Assembly: GCA_029262055.1 (NCBI GenBank)
Contig: JAJDAD010000006.1
Location: 1-64,000, forward strand
Direction: 5' to 3'
Source of the DNA: Candidatus Zhuqueibacterota bacterium
Lineage (GTDB): Bacteria; Zhuqueibacterota; Zhuqueibacteria; Oceanimicrobiales; Oceanimicrobiaceae
DNA: 64,000 nucleotides
The notes beneath the pieces are model-generated. The model was given only the letters and a program-made list of their open reading frames with translations, was not told where the DNA came from and ran no database searches. This document shows, piece after piece, positions 53,789 through 63,705 of the stretch. The translations under genes and the position numbers were made by a program. Each line of letters starts with the position of its first letter. Position 1 is the first letter of the stretch.

Positions 53789-56398
53789 TTGAGCAAGAAG
53801 CGAAGAGTCTTTCAAGTGGCGCGTGAGTTGAATATTTCCAACGAGGCGGTATTGGAATTCCTCGGCAAGAAAGATAAGGCGGTCAAGACCCAGATGAGCG
53901 CCGTAAGCGAGGAATTGTACGACGAAATCTGCCAGGAGTGGCGTGGCGAGCCTGCGCCCGGCGAGCAAGCTTTGGACTTTCGTGCTCAGCTTAAAGAAAA
54001 GCACATCCTTGAAGAAATGCGCCGCAACAAGGCGAAACAAGAGCTTGAAGAGCGCCTGCGGTTTGCCACTCAGTTAGCTGAAGAACGCCCGACCCGCCTC
54101 GAGGAGGCGCGTAAAGCCAAGGAAGAAGAAGAGGCACAAAGAGACGCGACGAAGCGGTTGGCCGCTGAAGAGTCCGCCAGAAAGAAAGAGGAAGCTGCCG
54201 CAGCCGAAATGTCTGTGGTCGATATGATCTCCCAGGCTAAGAAACAGATTGACGCGGAGGAGAAGTCAGCAAAAGAGAAGCGTGGGCACGAGTCCAAGAG
54301 CGCTCCACCACCGGCAGAGCCGAAAGTCGAAGCAGAGGAAGTGGTCGCGCCGAAGGAGCAACCCAAAGCTGAAGATAAGGCTGCCGCCAGCGGAGTTGAA
54401 GAGGCGAAGAAGAAGGAAGTTACACCCGTAGAAAGTAAGCCGGCGACCCCCGAGAAAAAGCCTGCCGCCGATACGCAGAAAGACCGCCGCCGCAAGGGCA
54501 AGAAGAAAAAGAAACGCAAGATCAGCGAAGAGGAAATCCAGGCCAACATAAAACAGACGTTGGCCGCTATGGATGAAACCAAGCCGAAGAGGCGTCGCCG
54601 CAAGTCCAAGGATGTGGACGGTGAGATGATCGAAGAGGAAGTCATGTCAATCCGTGTCAACGAATATATTTCCGCGGCTGAACTGGCGGAAGAGCTAGGA
54701 GTTGAGTCAGGCGAGATCCTTAAGGCCTGCCTGGAACTGGGCATGATGGTTTCGATAAATCAGCGTCTCGATATGGACATCATAGAGGCCGTGGCTGATG
54801 AATTTGGCTTCCAGGTAGAAAAACTTGAAGAATACGGCACAGATATCATCGATCAATACGAGGACAGTGCTGAAGATGAAGCTAAGGCGTTGCCGCGGCC
54901 ACCGGTTGTGACGATCATGGGCCACGTCGACCATGGCAAGACCTCGCTTCTCGACTACATTCGCAGCAGCACAATCATCTCGGGAGAAGCCGGTGGTATA
55001 ACCCAGCACATCGGAGCATACGAAGTCGAAGTTGGGGGCAAGGAGATAACGTTCCTCGATACGCCTGGTCACGAGGCTTTTACGGCCATGCGCGCCCGCG
55101 GGGCGCAGGTAACGGATCTTGTGGTTCTGATTGTTGCGGCTGACGATGGCGTGCAACCGCAGACTGTGGAGGCTATCAATCATGCGATGGCCGCCTCTGC
55201 ACCGGTTGTTGTCGCCATCAACAAAATCGACAAACCAACCGCAAATATCGAAGCGATCAAAAAGCAACTGGCCGATCACAATGTCCTGGTGGAAGAGTGG
55301 GGCGGTAAGTATCAGACCGTCGAAGTCTCTGCCAAGACCGGACAGGGCATTGACAGACTGCTGGAGCTGATTCTTCTCGAGGCTGAACTCCTCGAACTTA
55401 AGGCCAACCCCGACCGCATGGCCTCCGGCATTATCATTGAGGCCCAGCTGGACAAGGGCAAGGGGCCGGTCGGGACTGTCCTCGTGCAAAAAGGAACGCT
55501 CAAGGTCGGCGATCTGTTTGTGGCCGGCAGTTTTGGCGGTAAAGTACGGGCCATGTATGATGAACGCAGCAAAGCGGTCAAGAAGGCTGGGCCCTCCACT
55601 CCGGTACAGGTCATCGGTTTCGATGATGTGCCGCAAGCGGGTGATAGTTTTACGGTGCTGGACAGCGAGCGCGAAGTTCGTGAGATAAGCACCAAGCGCC
55701 GGCAGTTGAAACGCGAGCACGATTTCCGCAAGACGCGCCACATGTCGCTGGACCAGTTGTCGCAGCAGATTAAGCACGGCCGCGTCAAGGAACTGAATAT
55801 TATCCTGAAGGCAGACGTGGACGGCTCCAACGAAGCGCTGAGCGATGCACTGATGAAGGTTTCCAACGAGGAAGTCTCGGTCAATGTCATCCACAAAGCT
55901 GTTGGTGGAATTTCAGAGTCTGATGTCTTGCTCGCTTCGGCCTCGGAAGCAATCATCATCGGCTTCCACGTGCGACCGACTACGCAGGCACGGGAGCTGG
56001 CCAAAAAAGAAGAAATTGATATCAGGCTTTATGACATCATTTATGCCGCCGTCGAAGAGGTTAAGGCGGCCCTGGAGGGAATGCTCGATCCGGAGATCAC
56101 CGAAGAGCTAACCGCCACAATCGAAGTTCGTGAGACGTTCAAAGTCCCCAAAGTGGGTACCATCGCCGGCAGTTACGTGGTTTCAGGGAAAGCTTCCCGT
56201 AACGATTACATTCGTATCTACCGGGAGGACAAGTTGCTGCACGAAACACGCCTCAGCTCACTGAAGCGTTTTAAGGAGGATGTTCGTGAAGTAGCGTCCG
56301 GTTTTGAGTGTGGTGTCGGCCTTGAGGGCTTTGATGACATCAAGATTGGCGATGTATTCGAAACCTATCGCCAGGTTGAAACTGCCCGTAAGCTTTAA
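53789..56398 (+). CDS. infB: Translation initiation factor IF-2
   Basis: The GTPase that delivers initiator tRNA to the ribosome. In 869 aa it has an N-terminal IF2_N helical domain ([19 protein letters not shown]), a long Lys/Glu/Ala-rich linker (about 75-275), a second IF2_N-like domain ([28 protein letters not shown]), then the G domain with G1 GHVDHGKT (378-385), DTPGHEAF and NKIDKP, and the C-terminal domains binding fMet-tRNA. Start is TTG at 53789 with GGAG nine bases upstream. It is the third gene of the operon. Confidence 0.97.
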   Translation: MSKKRRVFQVARELNISNEAVLEFLGKKDKAVKTQMSAVSEELYDEICQEWRGEPAPGEQALDFRAQLKEKHILEEMRRNKAKQELEERLRFATQLAEERPTRLEEARKAKEEEEAQRDATKRLAAEESARKKEEAAAAEMSVVDMISQAKKQIDAEEKSAKEKRGHESKSAPPPAEPKVEAEEVVAPKEQPKAEDKAAASGVEEAKKKEVTPVESKPATPEKKPAADTQKDRRRKGKKKKKRKISEEEIQANIKQTLAAMDETKPKRRRRKSKDVDGEMIEEEVMSIRVNEYISAAELAEELGVESGEILKACLELGMMVSINQRLDMDIIEAVADEFGFQVEKLEEYGTDIIDQYEDSAEDEAKALPRPPVVTIMGHVDHGKTSLLDYIRSSTIISGEAGGITQHIGAYEVEVGGKEITFLDTPGHEAFTAMRARGAQVTDLVVLIVAADDGVQPQTVEAINHAMAASAPVVVAINKIDKPTANIEAIKKQLADHNVLVEEWGGKYQTVEVSAKTGQGIDRLLELILLEAELLELKANPDRMASGIIIEAQLDKGKGPVGTVLVQKGTLKVGDLFVAGSFGGKVRAMYDERSKAVKKAGPSTPVQVIGFDDVPQAGDSFTVLDSEREVREISTKRRQLKREHDFRKTRHMSLDQLSQQIKHGRVKELNIILKADVDGSNEALSDALMKVSNEEVSVNVIHKAVGGISESDVLLASASEAIIIGFHVRPTTQARELAKKEEIDIRLYDIIYAAVEEVKAALEGMLDPEITEELTATIEVRETFKVPKVGTIAGSYVVSGKASRNDYIRIYREDKLLHETRLSSLKRFKEDVREVASGFECGVGLEGFDDIKIGDVFETYRQVETARKL

Positions 56399-56428
56399 TT
56401 GTAAAGGCAGTGCCGGTGAAAAAGAACA

Positions 56429-56710
56429 ATGCTTGTAGCTGTTTGTCAAATTGAGATGTTTTTGCCCGAGAGCTCTTCTTTGAAGTCAAAACGCAGTGTC
56501 TTGAACAGTTTGAAAACGCGCATCCGGAGCAAATTCAATGTGTCCGTGACCGAGGTGGCACATCATGACAAGTGGCAACGCACGACCATGGGCATTTCGA
56601 TGATCTCTAATGAAGGCAAATTCCTGGACAAGACTGTTTCTGCCATCTTGCAGCTTGTCGAAGAGGAGAGTCGCGTAGAAATTCTGGACCACTCAGTGGA
56701 GTTGTTTTAA
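56429..56710 (+). CDS. ylxP: DUF503 (YlxP-like) protein
   Basis: A 93-aa protein of the YlxP/DUF503 family, regularly found between infB and rbfA. The family pattern is intact: LVAVCQIEMFLPESSSLKSKRSVLNSLKTRIRSKFNVSVTEVAHHDKWQRTTMGISMIS. It has a ferredoxin-like alpha/beta fold by family; a role near ribosome assembly is presumed from context, not proven. Its stop codon is two bases before the rbfA start. Confidence 0.9.
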   Translation: MLVAVCQIEMFLPESSSLKSKRSVLNSLKTRIRSKFNVSVTEVAHHDKWQRTTMGISMISNEGKFLDKTVSAILQLVEEESRVEILDHSVELF

Positions 56711-56712
56711 TC

Positions 56713-57063
56713 GTGGCCGACTTCAAGAGAGTTTCCAGAGTAGCGGCCATGCTCAAACAAGAGATAAGTCGGCTTATTACCATGGACGTGAAGGATCCAG
56801 CGGTCAGGATGGTGAGTATTACCCGAATAAAACTCACGGACGATCTCAAGTTTGCCACTGTCTACACCAGTATCCTGGGAGATGAGAAGGCACAAAAAAC
56901 TACCATGCAAGGGTTGGACCGGGCAAAGAGCTTTATTCGTGCCGAGATCGCCCGCAAAACCGACCTGCGCGTTGCTCCTGATTTGAAATTTGTACACGAT
57001 GATTCAGCAGAATACGCTCAAAATATTGAATCCATCATCAACCGGCTCAAGGATGAGGAATAG
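56713..57063 (+). CDS. rbfA: Ribosome-binding factor A
   Basis: RbfA is a 30S maturation factor needed for 16S rRNA 5'-end processing. The 116-aa protein has the typical KH-like sequence: RVSRVAAMLKQEISRLI..DVKDPAVRMVSITRIKLTDDLKFATVYTSILGDE...LDRAKSFIRAEIARKTDLRVAPDLKFVHDDS. Start is GTG directly after ylxP. The end overlaps the truB start by 11 bases. Confidence 0.95.
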   Translation: MADFKRVSRVAAMLKQEISRLITMDVKDPAVRMVSITRIKLTDDLKFATVYTSILGDEKAQKTTMQGLDRAKSFIRAEIARKTDLRVAPDLKFVHDDSAEYAQNIESIINRLKDEE

Positions 57064-57790
57064 TCCGACGCCACCTGCCGACGTGTTTGCGGCAAATCAT
57101 GCCAATTCCTTGCTTCTGTTTGAGCAGGGACAAACCATCAACATAAACAAACCGGCTGACTGGACTTCATTCGATGTGGTCAAGAAAATTCGAAGCGCGA
57201 TCCGCGTGAAGAAAGTCGGGCATGCCGGCACCCTTGACCCGTTTGCAACCGGCGTCTTGCTTGTCTGTACAGGAAAAGAGACAAAGAAAGTTGACCGGCT
57301 TATGGGGCTGGAGAAGGAGTATCTCGCAACAATCGAATTGGGGGTCAGCACCGATAGTTACGACCGTACCGGGGCCACTACGCACAAAGGGCACACGGAC
57401 AGCCTGACGCGCGCAGACATAGTGGCTGCATGTATGCGATTTCAGGGAGAGATTCTGCAGACACCGCCGATGTACTCCGCATTGAAAGTCAATGGCCAAC
57501 GGCTTTACAAATTAGCAAGAAAAGGAATCAGCGTGGCGCGCGCACCGCGCAAAGTGGTGATTCACCAAATGAATATTTTGGCAGTCGATCTGCCGCATGT
57601 AACAGTGTCGATCGTCTGCTCCAAAGGTACATACATACGTTCTCTGGCACATGATATCGGTGAAGCATTGGGCTGTGGCGGACACCTGAGCGAGTTGCAA
57701 CGAACGCGTATCGGTGATTATTCCATCGAGGATGCCACTGCCGTTCCAGCCTTTTTGAATAGCGTCAGGAGGTTGCAGAGTACAGCTTAA
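57053..57790 (+). CDS. truB: tRNA pseudouridine(55) synthase TruB
   Basis: TruB makes pseudouridine 55 in the T-loop of tRNAs. Motif II holds the catalytic aspartate D62 in KVGHAGTLDPFATGVLLV; also seen are GINKPADWTS-like opening NINKPADWTSFDVV, GEILQTPPMYSALKVNGQRLYKLARKG and CSKGTYIRSLAHDIGEALG. The 245-aa length lacks the C-terminal PUA extension of E. coli TruB. The ATG at 57053 lies inside rbfA, and the stop shares one base with the ribF start (TAATG), so translation is coupled on both sides. Confidence 0.95.
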   Translation: MRNSPTPPADVFAANHANSLLLFEQGQTININKPADWTSFDVVKKIRSAIRVKKVGHAGTLDPFATGVLLVCTGKETKKVDRLMGLEKEYLATIELGVSTDSYDRTGATTHKGHTDSLTRADIVAACMRFQGEILQTPPMYSALKVNGQRLYKLARKGISVARAPRKVVIHQMNILAVDLPHVTVSIVCSKGTYIRSLAHDIGEALGCGGHLSELQRTRIGDYSIEDATAVPAFLNSVRRLQSTA

Positions 57791-58743
57791 TGAAAGTCTG
57801 TTTTGGCGCAGATAACATGGTCAGAGATCCTGACTCGGTATTGACAGTGGGGACTTTTGATGGGATTCACCTGGGGCATCAGTTCGTTTTAGAAAAGTTG
57901 ACTACGCGGGCTATGCAGCAGGGCGTAAGTTCTACGTTGGTGACATTTGAACCCCACCCCAGAACCGTTATCCCATCGACGAACGCACAACACGGTTTCA
58001 AGCTCCTGACAACCATTGATGAGAAGCTGGCATTGCTTGAATCACAGAACCTTGACCGTGTGGTGGTTTTGGAATTCACGCCTGCTTTTTCAGAGATTCG
58101 GGCGAGCATTTTCATAGAGACGATCCTGTACGAACGCGTCGGGTTTCGGGAAATACTGGTTGGCTACGACCATGCTTTTGGAAAGAACCGTGAGGGGAGT
58201 GTCCGCACATGCAAGGAGGCTGCCGCGAAGCTGCACTTTAGCGTGAAAGAACTGGGTGAGTTCAAAGATGACTACATGCATCTGAGCAGTTCGACCATCC
58301 GCAACTATCTGCAACAGGGTCGACTCAGTGACGCCAATCGTGCTCTTGGCAGGAAATATACCGTCTCAGGCACGGTGGTCTCTGGAGACAAGCGCGGCCG
58401 CTGTTTGGGTTTTCCGACGGCAAATCTGTCTGTCGAGCCCGCTGAAAAGCTGCTACCCGGTAAAGGAATCTACGCCGTAGAGGTCACGCTTGGCAGCCGG
58501 AATCTGTCCGGCATGCTAAACATAGGCGTGCGTCCAACGTTTGGCGAGAATCAGGCGTTGACTGCGGAAGTCCATTTATTCAATTTCTCAGAAGAGATTT
58601 ATGGGGAGAAATTAACCATACACGTCGCGGAGAAAATCCGTGATGAAATGAAATTTGCAAGTCCTGATGAACTCAGAAATCAATTGCATGAGGACAAAAA
58701 AAAGAGTATTCACATTTTAACACGCAAGAAACAGGAGGCCTAA
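57790..58743 (+). CDS. ribF: Bifunctional riboflavin kinase/FAD synthetase
   Basis: RibF converts riboflavin to FMN and FMN to FAD. The N-terminal adenylyltransferase domain (about 15-180) has [13 protein letters not shown] (the nucleotide-binding HxGH-like motif) and [14 protein letters not shown]. The C-terminal riboflavin kinase domain (about 185-310) has [11 protein letters not shown] (Mg/ATP-binding PTAN) and YAVEV...[11 protein letters not shown] followed by AEVHLFNF. The 317-aa length is normal. Both ends overlap neighbours by one base (TAATG), placing it firmly in the ribosomal operon. Confidence 0.96.
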   Translation: MKVCFGADNMVRDPDSVLTVGTFDGIHLGHQFVLEKLTTRAMQQGVSSTLVTFEPHPRTVIPSTNAQHGFKLLTTIDEKLALLESQNLDRVVVLEFTPAFSEIRASIFIETILYERVGFREILVGYDHAFGKNREGSVRTCKEAAAKLHFSVKELGEFKDDYMHLSSSTIRNYLQQGRLSDANRALGRKYTVSGTVVSGDKRGRCLGFPTANLSVEPAEKLLPGKGIYAVEVTLGSRNLSGMLNIGVRPTFGENQALTAEVHLFNFSEEIYGEKLTIHVAEKIRDEMKFASPDELRNQLHEDKKKSIHILTRKKQEA

Positions 58744-59012
58744 TGGCAGTCGCAAAGGAGCATAAAACCGAAATAATATCAAAATACGGAGACAACGAGC
58801 AGGACTCTGGTAAAGCAGAAGTGCAGATCGCGCTGTTGACCAGGAACATCAACGAGTTGAACTCGCACTTTAAGGAGCACGCGAGAGACCATCACTCGAG
58901 AAGAGGCCTGCTCAAAATGGTTGGCCAGCGCCGCCGCCTCTTGGACTATTTGGCCAAGAAGGATATCGAGAGATACAGAGCGATCATCAAAGAGCTCGGG
59001 CTTCGACGGTAA
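58743..59012 (+). CDS. rpsO: 30S ribosomal protein S15
   Basis: An 89-aa S15 protein, a primary 16S rRNA-binding protein of the platform. Diagnostic segments are [59 protein letters not shown] and the ending IIKELGLRR. The ATG overlaps the ribF stop by one base. Length and sequence are fully conventional. In many bacteria rpsO and pnp form a regulated pair, as here. Confidence 0.98.
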   Translation: MAVAKEHKTEIISKYGDNEQDSGKAEVQIALLTRNINELNSHFKEHARDHHSRRGLLKMVGQRRRLLDYLAKKDIERYRAIIKELGLRR

Positions 59013-59068
59013 TGGCAATCGTTCAACGAAAAAGCTGTATTTTCCTCATTTGTTTGTCATGGTGAGTC

Positions 59069-59154
59069 GGTTCTTATTGGGAACCACCCCGGTTACGGTT
59101 GAGAGTAACGAACGCAATTCGTGACGCTTACGCCGAGGCGAATACTACAGTATT
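59069..59154 (+). promoter_or_regulatory. rpsO-pnp intercistronic region with several small hairpins
   Basis: The 171-bp gap between rpsO and pnp holds three inverted repeats: GGTTC/GAACC (59069-59085), GTTAC/GTAAC (59092-59109) and AATACT/AGTATT (59141-59154). None has a terminator T-run. In E. coli the equivalent leader folds into an RNase III-cleaved stem used for PNPase autoregulation; a similar role is inferred from position only. Confidence 0.35.
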
Positions 59155-59183
59155 TAGGATAATTTAACGGAGTTATTTATAGA

Positions 59184-61280
59184 ATGATGCATATAGAAAA
59201 AGTAGATTTTGGGGGCAGGGAATACTCCATCGAAACCGGAAGAATGGCAAAACAGGCCGACGGCGCAGTGCTTGCCCGTCTCGGTGACACGATGGTTTTG
59301 GTCACGGTAGTGGGCGCCACGGAGCCAACCGCAGGGCTTAGTTTTTTTCCACTTACGGTGGATTATCGCGAAAAGGCCTATGCGGCCGGCAAGATCCCGG
59401 GCGGCTTCTTTAAACGCGAAGCACGCCCAAGCGAACATGAAATTCTCAGTGCCCGGGTCATTGATCGGTCGATACGACCACTTTTTGAGGACGGTTACAA
59501 AAACGAAGTTCAGGTATTGGTCTCAGTCTTGTCAGCAGACAAAGACAACAATCCTGATGTTGTAGCCATGACCGCCACCTCCGCCGCGCTGGCGATTTCG
59601 GAAATTCCTTTTCACAAGATTGTGGCCGGCGTGCGGGTTGGGCGAGTCGGAGGAAACTTAATCGCAAACCCGACTTTCAGCGAGCTTGAGAACGGTGATC
59701 TGGATCTGGTGGTTACCGGAACCGAAGAATCTATCGTTATGGTAGAAGGCGAGTCAAATGAAGTCAACGAAGCAGATATGCTCTCCGCTTTGGAGTTTGG
59801 TCACGAACAGATCAAAGTGCTGGTCAAACTGCAACGCGCTCTGCAGGAAAAGGCCGGAAAACCCAAAAGAGAATGGGTCGCTCCCGAAGTTAATGCAGAG
59901 CTGCTGCAACAGGTCTCTGATTTGGTAAAGGGACAATTGCCCGCAGTGTTTAGCACGACTGATAAGAAAGAACGAAAGTTGGCCTTTAGCGAGCTCAAGG
60001 AAAAAACTCAGGAAGCCCTGGCGGAAGCATTCCCTGAGTCCGAGGGAGAAATTTCGTCAATGATCCATGACCTGGAAAAAGATTTTGTCCGCAACCAGAT
60101 CGTCACGGAACAGAAACGGATCGATGGCCGCGGCCTGGACGATATTCGTGACATCACATGTGAAGTCGGTATTCTCCCCAGAACGCACGGCTCTGCGCTT
60201 TTTACCCGCGGACAGACCCAGTCACTCGGGGCTGTGACGTTGGGTACCAAACTCGACGAGCAGAAGATGGACAAGCTGGAAGGCGAGTACTGGAAGAGCT
60301 ACATGCTGCACTACAATTTTCCACCCTCATGTGTCGGCGAGATCCGGCCCATGCGCGGAACCAGCAGAAGAGAAGTCGGGCACGGAAACTTGGCGGAAAG
60401 AGCTATCAGGCCCGCCATGCCGGCGTTGGACGTTTTCCCGTACACCGTGCGCGTGGTTTCCGAAGTACTCGAATCAAATGGCTCGTCTTCGATGGCGAGT
60501 GTTTGCTCCGGAACACTTTCCCTGATGGATGCCGGTGTCCCGCTGAAAACACCCATAGCAGGTATCGCCATGGGCCTCATCAAAGAGGGGGACCAGCACT
60601 GTGTCCTGACCGATATCCTCGGTGACGAGGACCATCTCGGCGACATGGATTTCAAAGTAGCCGGTTCCGAAGCAGGTGTCACGGCTTTTCAAATGGACAT
60701 CAAAATCAAAGGCATCCCGACAGATGTTCTGGCACAAGCTCTGGACAAAGCCCGAGAGGCACGCCTGAAGATACTAGAGATCATGAAGGCGACCATCGCT
60801 CAGCCCAGGGACGAAATGTCCTCGTACGCGCCCCGCATCACGACTATCAAAGTAAAAGTCGACCACATTGGCGCCATCATCGGTCCGGGCGGCAAGATGA
60901 TTCGCGAGATCACCGAAAAGTCCGGCGCAACCATCAACATCGATGATGACGGGACTGTCCTGATCGCTGCCACCGAAGCAGAAAGCAGCAAGCTGGCCAA
61001 ACAGATGATCGAAGACCTGGTCCGGGAACCCGAACGGGGAAAAGTCTACAACGGCAAAGTGAAGAAGATCACAAACTTTGGCGCGTTTGTAGAGATTCTG
61101 CCCGGCAAAGAAGGGTTGTTGCACATATCGCAAATAGCTCACAACAGAATCAACAGGGTGGAAGATGTGTTGAAAGTCGGCGAACAAGTCGAAGTCAAAT
61201 TGCTCGACATCGACCCGCAAGGCAAGCTTGACCTGAGCCGCAAAGTCCTTCTGCCCCGCGAAGATGAAGTGTCTAACTAA
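59184..61280 (+). CDS. pnp: Polyribonucleotide nucleotidyltransferase (PNPase)
   Basis: A 698-aa 3'-5' phosphorolytic exoribonuclease of mRNA decay. Domain order is standard: first RNase PH domain (about 10-215, with FFKREARPSEHEILSARVIDRSIRPLF), helical linker, catalytic second RNase PH domain (about 310-545, RTHGSALFTRGQTQSLGAVTLGT and GDEDHLGDMDFKVAGSEAGVTAFQMDIK), KH domain (GAIIGPGGKMIREI) and S1 domain (GKVYNGKVKKITNFGAFVEILPGKEGLLHISQIA). GGAG precedes the ATG by about a dozen bases. It is followed 22 bp later by an M16 peptidase gene, a common order. Confidence 0.98.
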   Translation: MMHIEKVDFGGREYSIETGRMAKQADGAVLARLGDTMVLVTVVGATEPTAGLSFFPLTVDYREKAYAAGKIPGGFFKREARPSEHEILSARVIDRSIRPLFEDGYKNEVQVLVSVLSADKDNNPDVVAMTATSAALAISEIPFHKIVAGVRVGRVGGNLIANPTFSELENGDLDLVVTGTEESIVMVEGESNEVNEADMLSALEFGHEQIKVLVKLQRALQEKAGKPKREWVAPEVNAELLQQVSDLVKGQLPAVFSTTDKKERKLAFSELKEKTQEALAEAFPESEGEISSMIHDLEKDFVRNQIVTEQKRIDGRGLDDIRDITCEVGILPRTHGSALFTRGQTQSLGAVTLGTKLDEQKMDKLEGEYWKSYMLHYNFPPSCVGEIRPMRGTSRREVGHGNLAERAIRPAMPALDVFPYTVRVVSEVLESNGSSSMASVCSGTLSLMDAGVPLKTPIAGIAMGLIKEGDQHCVLTDILGDEDHLGDMDFKVAGSEAGVTAFQMDIKIKGIPTDVLAQALDKAREARLKILEIMKATIAQPRDEMSSYAPRITTIKVKVDHIGAIIGPGGKMIREITEKSGATINIDDDGTVLIAATEAESSKLAKQMIEDLVREPERGKVYNGKVKKITNFGAFVEILPGKEGLLHISQIAHNRINRVEDVLKVGEQVEVKLLDIDPQGKLDLSRKVLLPREDEVSN

Positions 61281-61302
61281 AAGGGATGGGCCACATTAAC
61301 AA

Positions 61303-62547
61303 ATGACCGGAGGACACCACAACAAGACACGGCTGGACAACGGGATTAGGATTGTTACCGAAAGAATCCCCCATGTTCGGTCCGTGTCGATCGGTGCCTG
61401 GGTCATGGTCGGTTCCAGGCACGAGAACAGCGAAAACAACGGTATCTCGCACTACATCGAGCACATGCTGTTCAAGGGAACCCGGAACCGGACGGCTGCC
61501 GAAATCGCGCAAAGCCTTGAATCTGTCGGCGGCCATCTGAACGCCTTCACCGGTAAGGACCTGACCTGCTACTACGCCCACGTTCTGGACGAGCACTGCC
61601 CAAGGGCCGTTGACGTGCTGTCGGACATCATGGCCAACTCTGTCTTCGAAGAAGAGGAGATGGCCAAAGAAAAACGCGTGATCATCGAGGAACTCAGCAC
61701 GATCGAAGAAACCCCGGAGGAACTGATCCATGATCTCTTCTGGGGCGACTTGTTTCCCAGGCACCCTCTTGGATATGCCATCATCGGCCGCCGGGAAAGT
61801 ATCGATTCAATCAAACGTGCAGATATCTTTGAATATCTGAAAAGTAATTACACGGGCGAGAGGATCGTAATCTGCGCTGCCGGCAATCTGGAGCATGACT
61901 CGCTGGTGGATATGGTCCGGGAAAAGTTTGGGTCTTTCAATGCCGGGGAACAGCAGTTACAAAAAAGCCCCGACGGTCCGGTCTCCGGCAAGCACATCAT
62001 CGAGAATGGCGCGATCCAGGCGCATGTTTGCCTGGGAACGCATGCTTATGATTATCGTAACAAGAACAAGTTTGCTCTGTTTGTCCTCAACACTCTGTTC
62101 GGAGCCGGGATGAGTTCACGATTGTTTCAGAATATTCGTGAGCAACACGGTCTGGCCTATTCCATCTATTCGTTTGTTGAGTTCTTGTTCGATACCGGTA
62201 TCTTCGGGATCTACCTGGGAACCGATAAAGGGAATGTCGATGCATCGCTTGCACTGATCGACCAAGAATTAACCACGCTTAAAGAAACAAAAGTCCCGGA
62301 AGACGAGTTGGAACGCACCAAATCCCAACTCAAGGGCAACCTCATGCTTGGCCTGGAAAGTACTTCAAGTCGCATGAACCGGCTTGCACGGCTGGAGATC
62401 TTTCTGGATGGCTACCTCTCATTGGACGAGACGATTGACGAGATTAACAAAGTTACAACAACTGATCTGAGCAATGTGGCGAATGAGCTCTTCGCCGCTG
62501 ACCGAATTCAAACGACGATCTTGAAGCCTGGATCCGTGGTCCAATAG
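61303..62547 (+). CDS. M16-family zinc peptidase (mitochondrial processing peptidase-like)
   Basis: A 414-aa cytoplasmic zinc peptidase. The inverted HxxEH motif is H50-x-x-E53-H54 (SHYIEHMLF), and the third ligand E130 lies 76 residues further on, as in this family. The C-terminal half contains the second M16 fold and the R/Y region typical of the family (GAGMSSRLFQNIREQHGLAYSIYSF). Homologues next to pnp are common (YmxG-like) but poorly characterised; peptide turnover is the usual assumption. Start ATG is preceded by no strong ribosome binding site. Confidence 0.93.
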   Translation: MTGGHHNKTRLDNGIRIVTERIPHVRSVSIGAWVMVGSRHENSENNGISHYIEHMLFKGTRNRTAAEIAQSLESVGGHLNAFTGKDLTCYYAHVLDEHCPRAVDVLSDIMANSVFEEEEMAKEKRVIIEELSTIEETPEELIHDLFWGDLFPRHPLGYAIIGRRESIDSIKRADIFEYLKSNYTGERIVICAAGNLEHDSLVDMVREKFGSFNAGEQQLQKSPDGPVSGKHIIENGAIQAHVCLGTHAYDYRNKNKFALFVLNTLFGAGMSSRLFQNIREQHGLAYSIYSFVEFLFDTGIFGIYLGTDKGNVDASLALIDQELTTLKETKVPEDELERTKSQLKGNLMLGLESTSSRMNRLARLEIFLDGYLSLDETIDEINKVTTTDLSNVANELFAADRIQTTILKPGSVVQ

Positions 62548-62559
62548 GAGACTGTGATT

Positions 62560-63672
62560 ATGATAGTCGGTGTACCTAAAGAAATCAAGGCCAACGAAAA
62601 CCGTGTCTCACTCCTGCCGGTTGGTGCCGAGCTGCTGAAGTTGCACGGGCACAGTGTTCTGGTTGAAACCGGCGCCGGTGTTGGTAGCGGTTTTTCCGAT
62701 GATGATTATAAAGAATCCGGTGCAGAAATAATCGAAAGTCCCGCCGAAGTTTACCAGAGGGCGGATATGATACTGAAGGTCAAAGAACCCCTGCCTTCTG
62801 AGTTTGACTTGATTCGCGAGGGGCAAATACTCTTTACCTATTTCCACTTTGCGGCGTCGCGGCCATTGACTGAGGCGATCATCAAGTCACGCTGCATCGC
62901 CATTGCCTATGAAACGGTGCAGGATGATGCAGGCAGGCTACCACTGCTCGAACCAATGAGTGAAGTGGCGGGCAGGATGTCGATACAGGTCGGTGCTAAG
63001 CATCTTGAGAAACTGTACGGCGGAATTGGCATTTTGCTGGGAGGCGTTCCCGGTGTTGAACCTGCCAACGTTGCGATTCTTGGTGGTGGTATCGTCGGAA
63101 CCAATGCGGCAAAAATTGCTGCCGGCCTGGGCGCCAGAGTCTCGATTCTCGATATCAACCTGGAGCGGATGCGTTACCTGGATGATGTCATGCCCAGAAA
63201 CGTCATCACGATCATGTCAAATCCGGCAAACATTCGCACTGCGATAGCCGAAGCCGATTTGGTGGTCGGTGCAGTCCTGATTCCGGGAGCCAAAGCACCG
63301 AGTCTGATTACGCGCGACATGCTGAAGCTGATGAAACGCAATTCCGTCATCGTCGACGTTGCGGTCGACCAGGGCGGCTGCGTCGAGACCATAAGAGCCA
63401 CGACCCATGAAGAACCCACCTATCAGATAGACGGGGTGATTCATTATGGCGTGGCAAACATTCCAGGTGCCGTCCCTATGACCTCCACAAAAGCGCTGAC
63501 CAATGTGACGTTGCCCTATGCCATTCAGATTGCCAACAACGGCTTTCCGGATATTTGTAAGGTCAATGCAGCAGTCGCCAAGGGCGCAAATATCGTATCC
63601 GGCAAGTTGACGCACCGCGGTGTGTCCGAGGCGTTTAATATCCCATATACCCCTCTGGAGAGCTGTACCTGA
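62560..63672 (+). CDS. ald: Alanine dehydrogenase
   Basis: A 370-aa NAD-dependent enzyme interconverting L-alanine with pyruvate and ammonia. The N-terminal catalytic part has GVPKEIKANENRVSLLP and VKVKEPLPSEF-like ILKVKEPLPSEFDLI; PMSEVAGRMSIQVGA and the Rossmann motif ILGGGIVGTNAAKIAAGLGA (about 170-190) follow, then DVAVDQGGCVETIRATTHEEP. Length and motifs fit Ald rather than the longer transhydrogenase alpha subunit. The ATG at 62560 is nine bases after GGAG and is preferred to the GTG two codons upstream. It could feed amino acids from the peptidases into central carbon metabolism. Confidence 0.94.
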   Translation: MIVGVPKEIKANENRVSLLPVGAELLKLHGHSVLVETGAGVGSGFSDDDYKESGAEIIESPAEVYQRADMILKVKEPLPSEFDLIREGQILFTYFHFAASRPLTEAIIKSRCIAIAYETVQDDAGRLPLLEPMSEVAGRMSIQVGAKHLEKLYGGIGILLGGVPGVEPANVAILGGGIVGTNAAKIAAGLGARVSILDINLERMRYLDDVMPRNVITIMSNPANIRTAIAEADLVVGAVLIPGAKAPSLITRDMLKLMKRNSVIVDVAVDQGGCVETIRATTHEEPTYQIDGVIHYGVANIPGAVPMTSTKALTNVTLPYAIQIANNGFPDICKVNAAVAKGANIVSGKLTHRGVSEAFNIPYTPLESCT

Positions 63673-63705
63673 GAGGTGTTTGCAGACCGAAATCCATGAG
63701 GGATT

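Noticed and set aside
54707-55894. 395-aa minus-strand ORF opposite infB
   Set aside because: It covers the IF-2 G domain in antisense and has no homology of its own.
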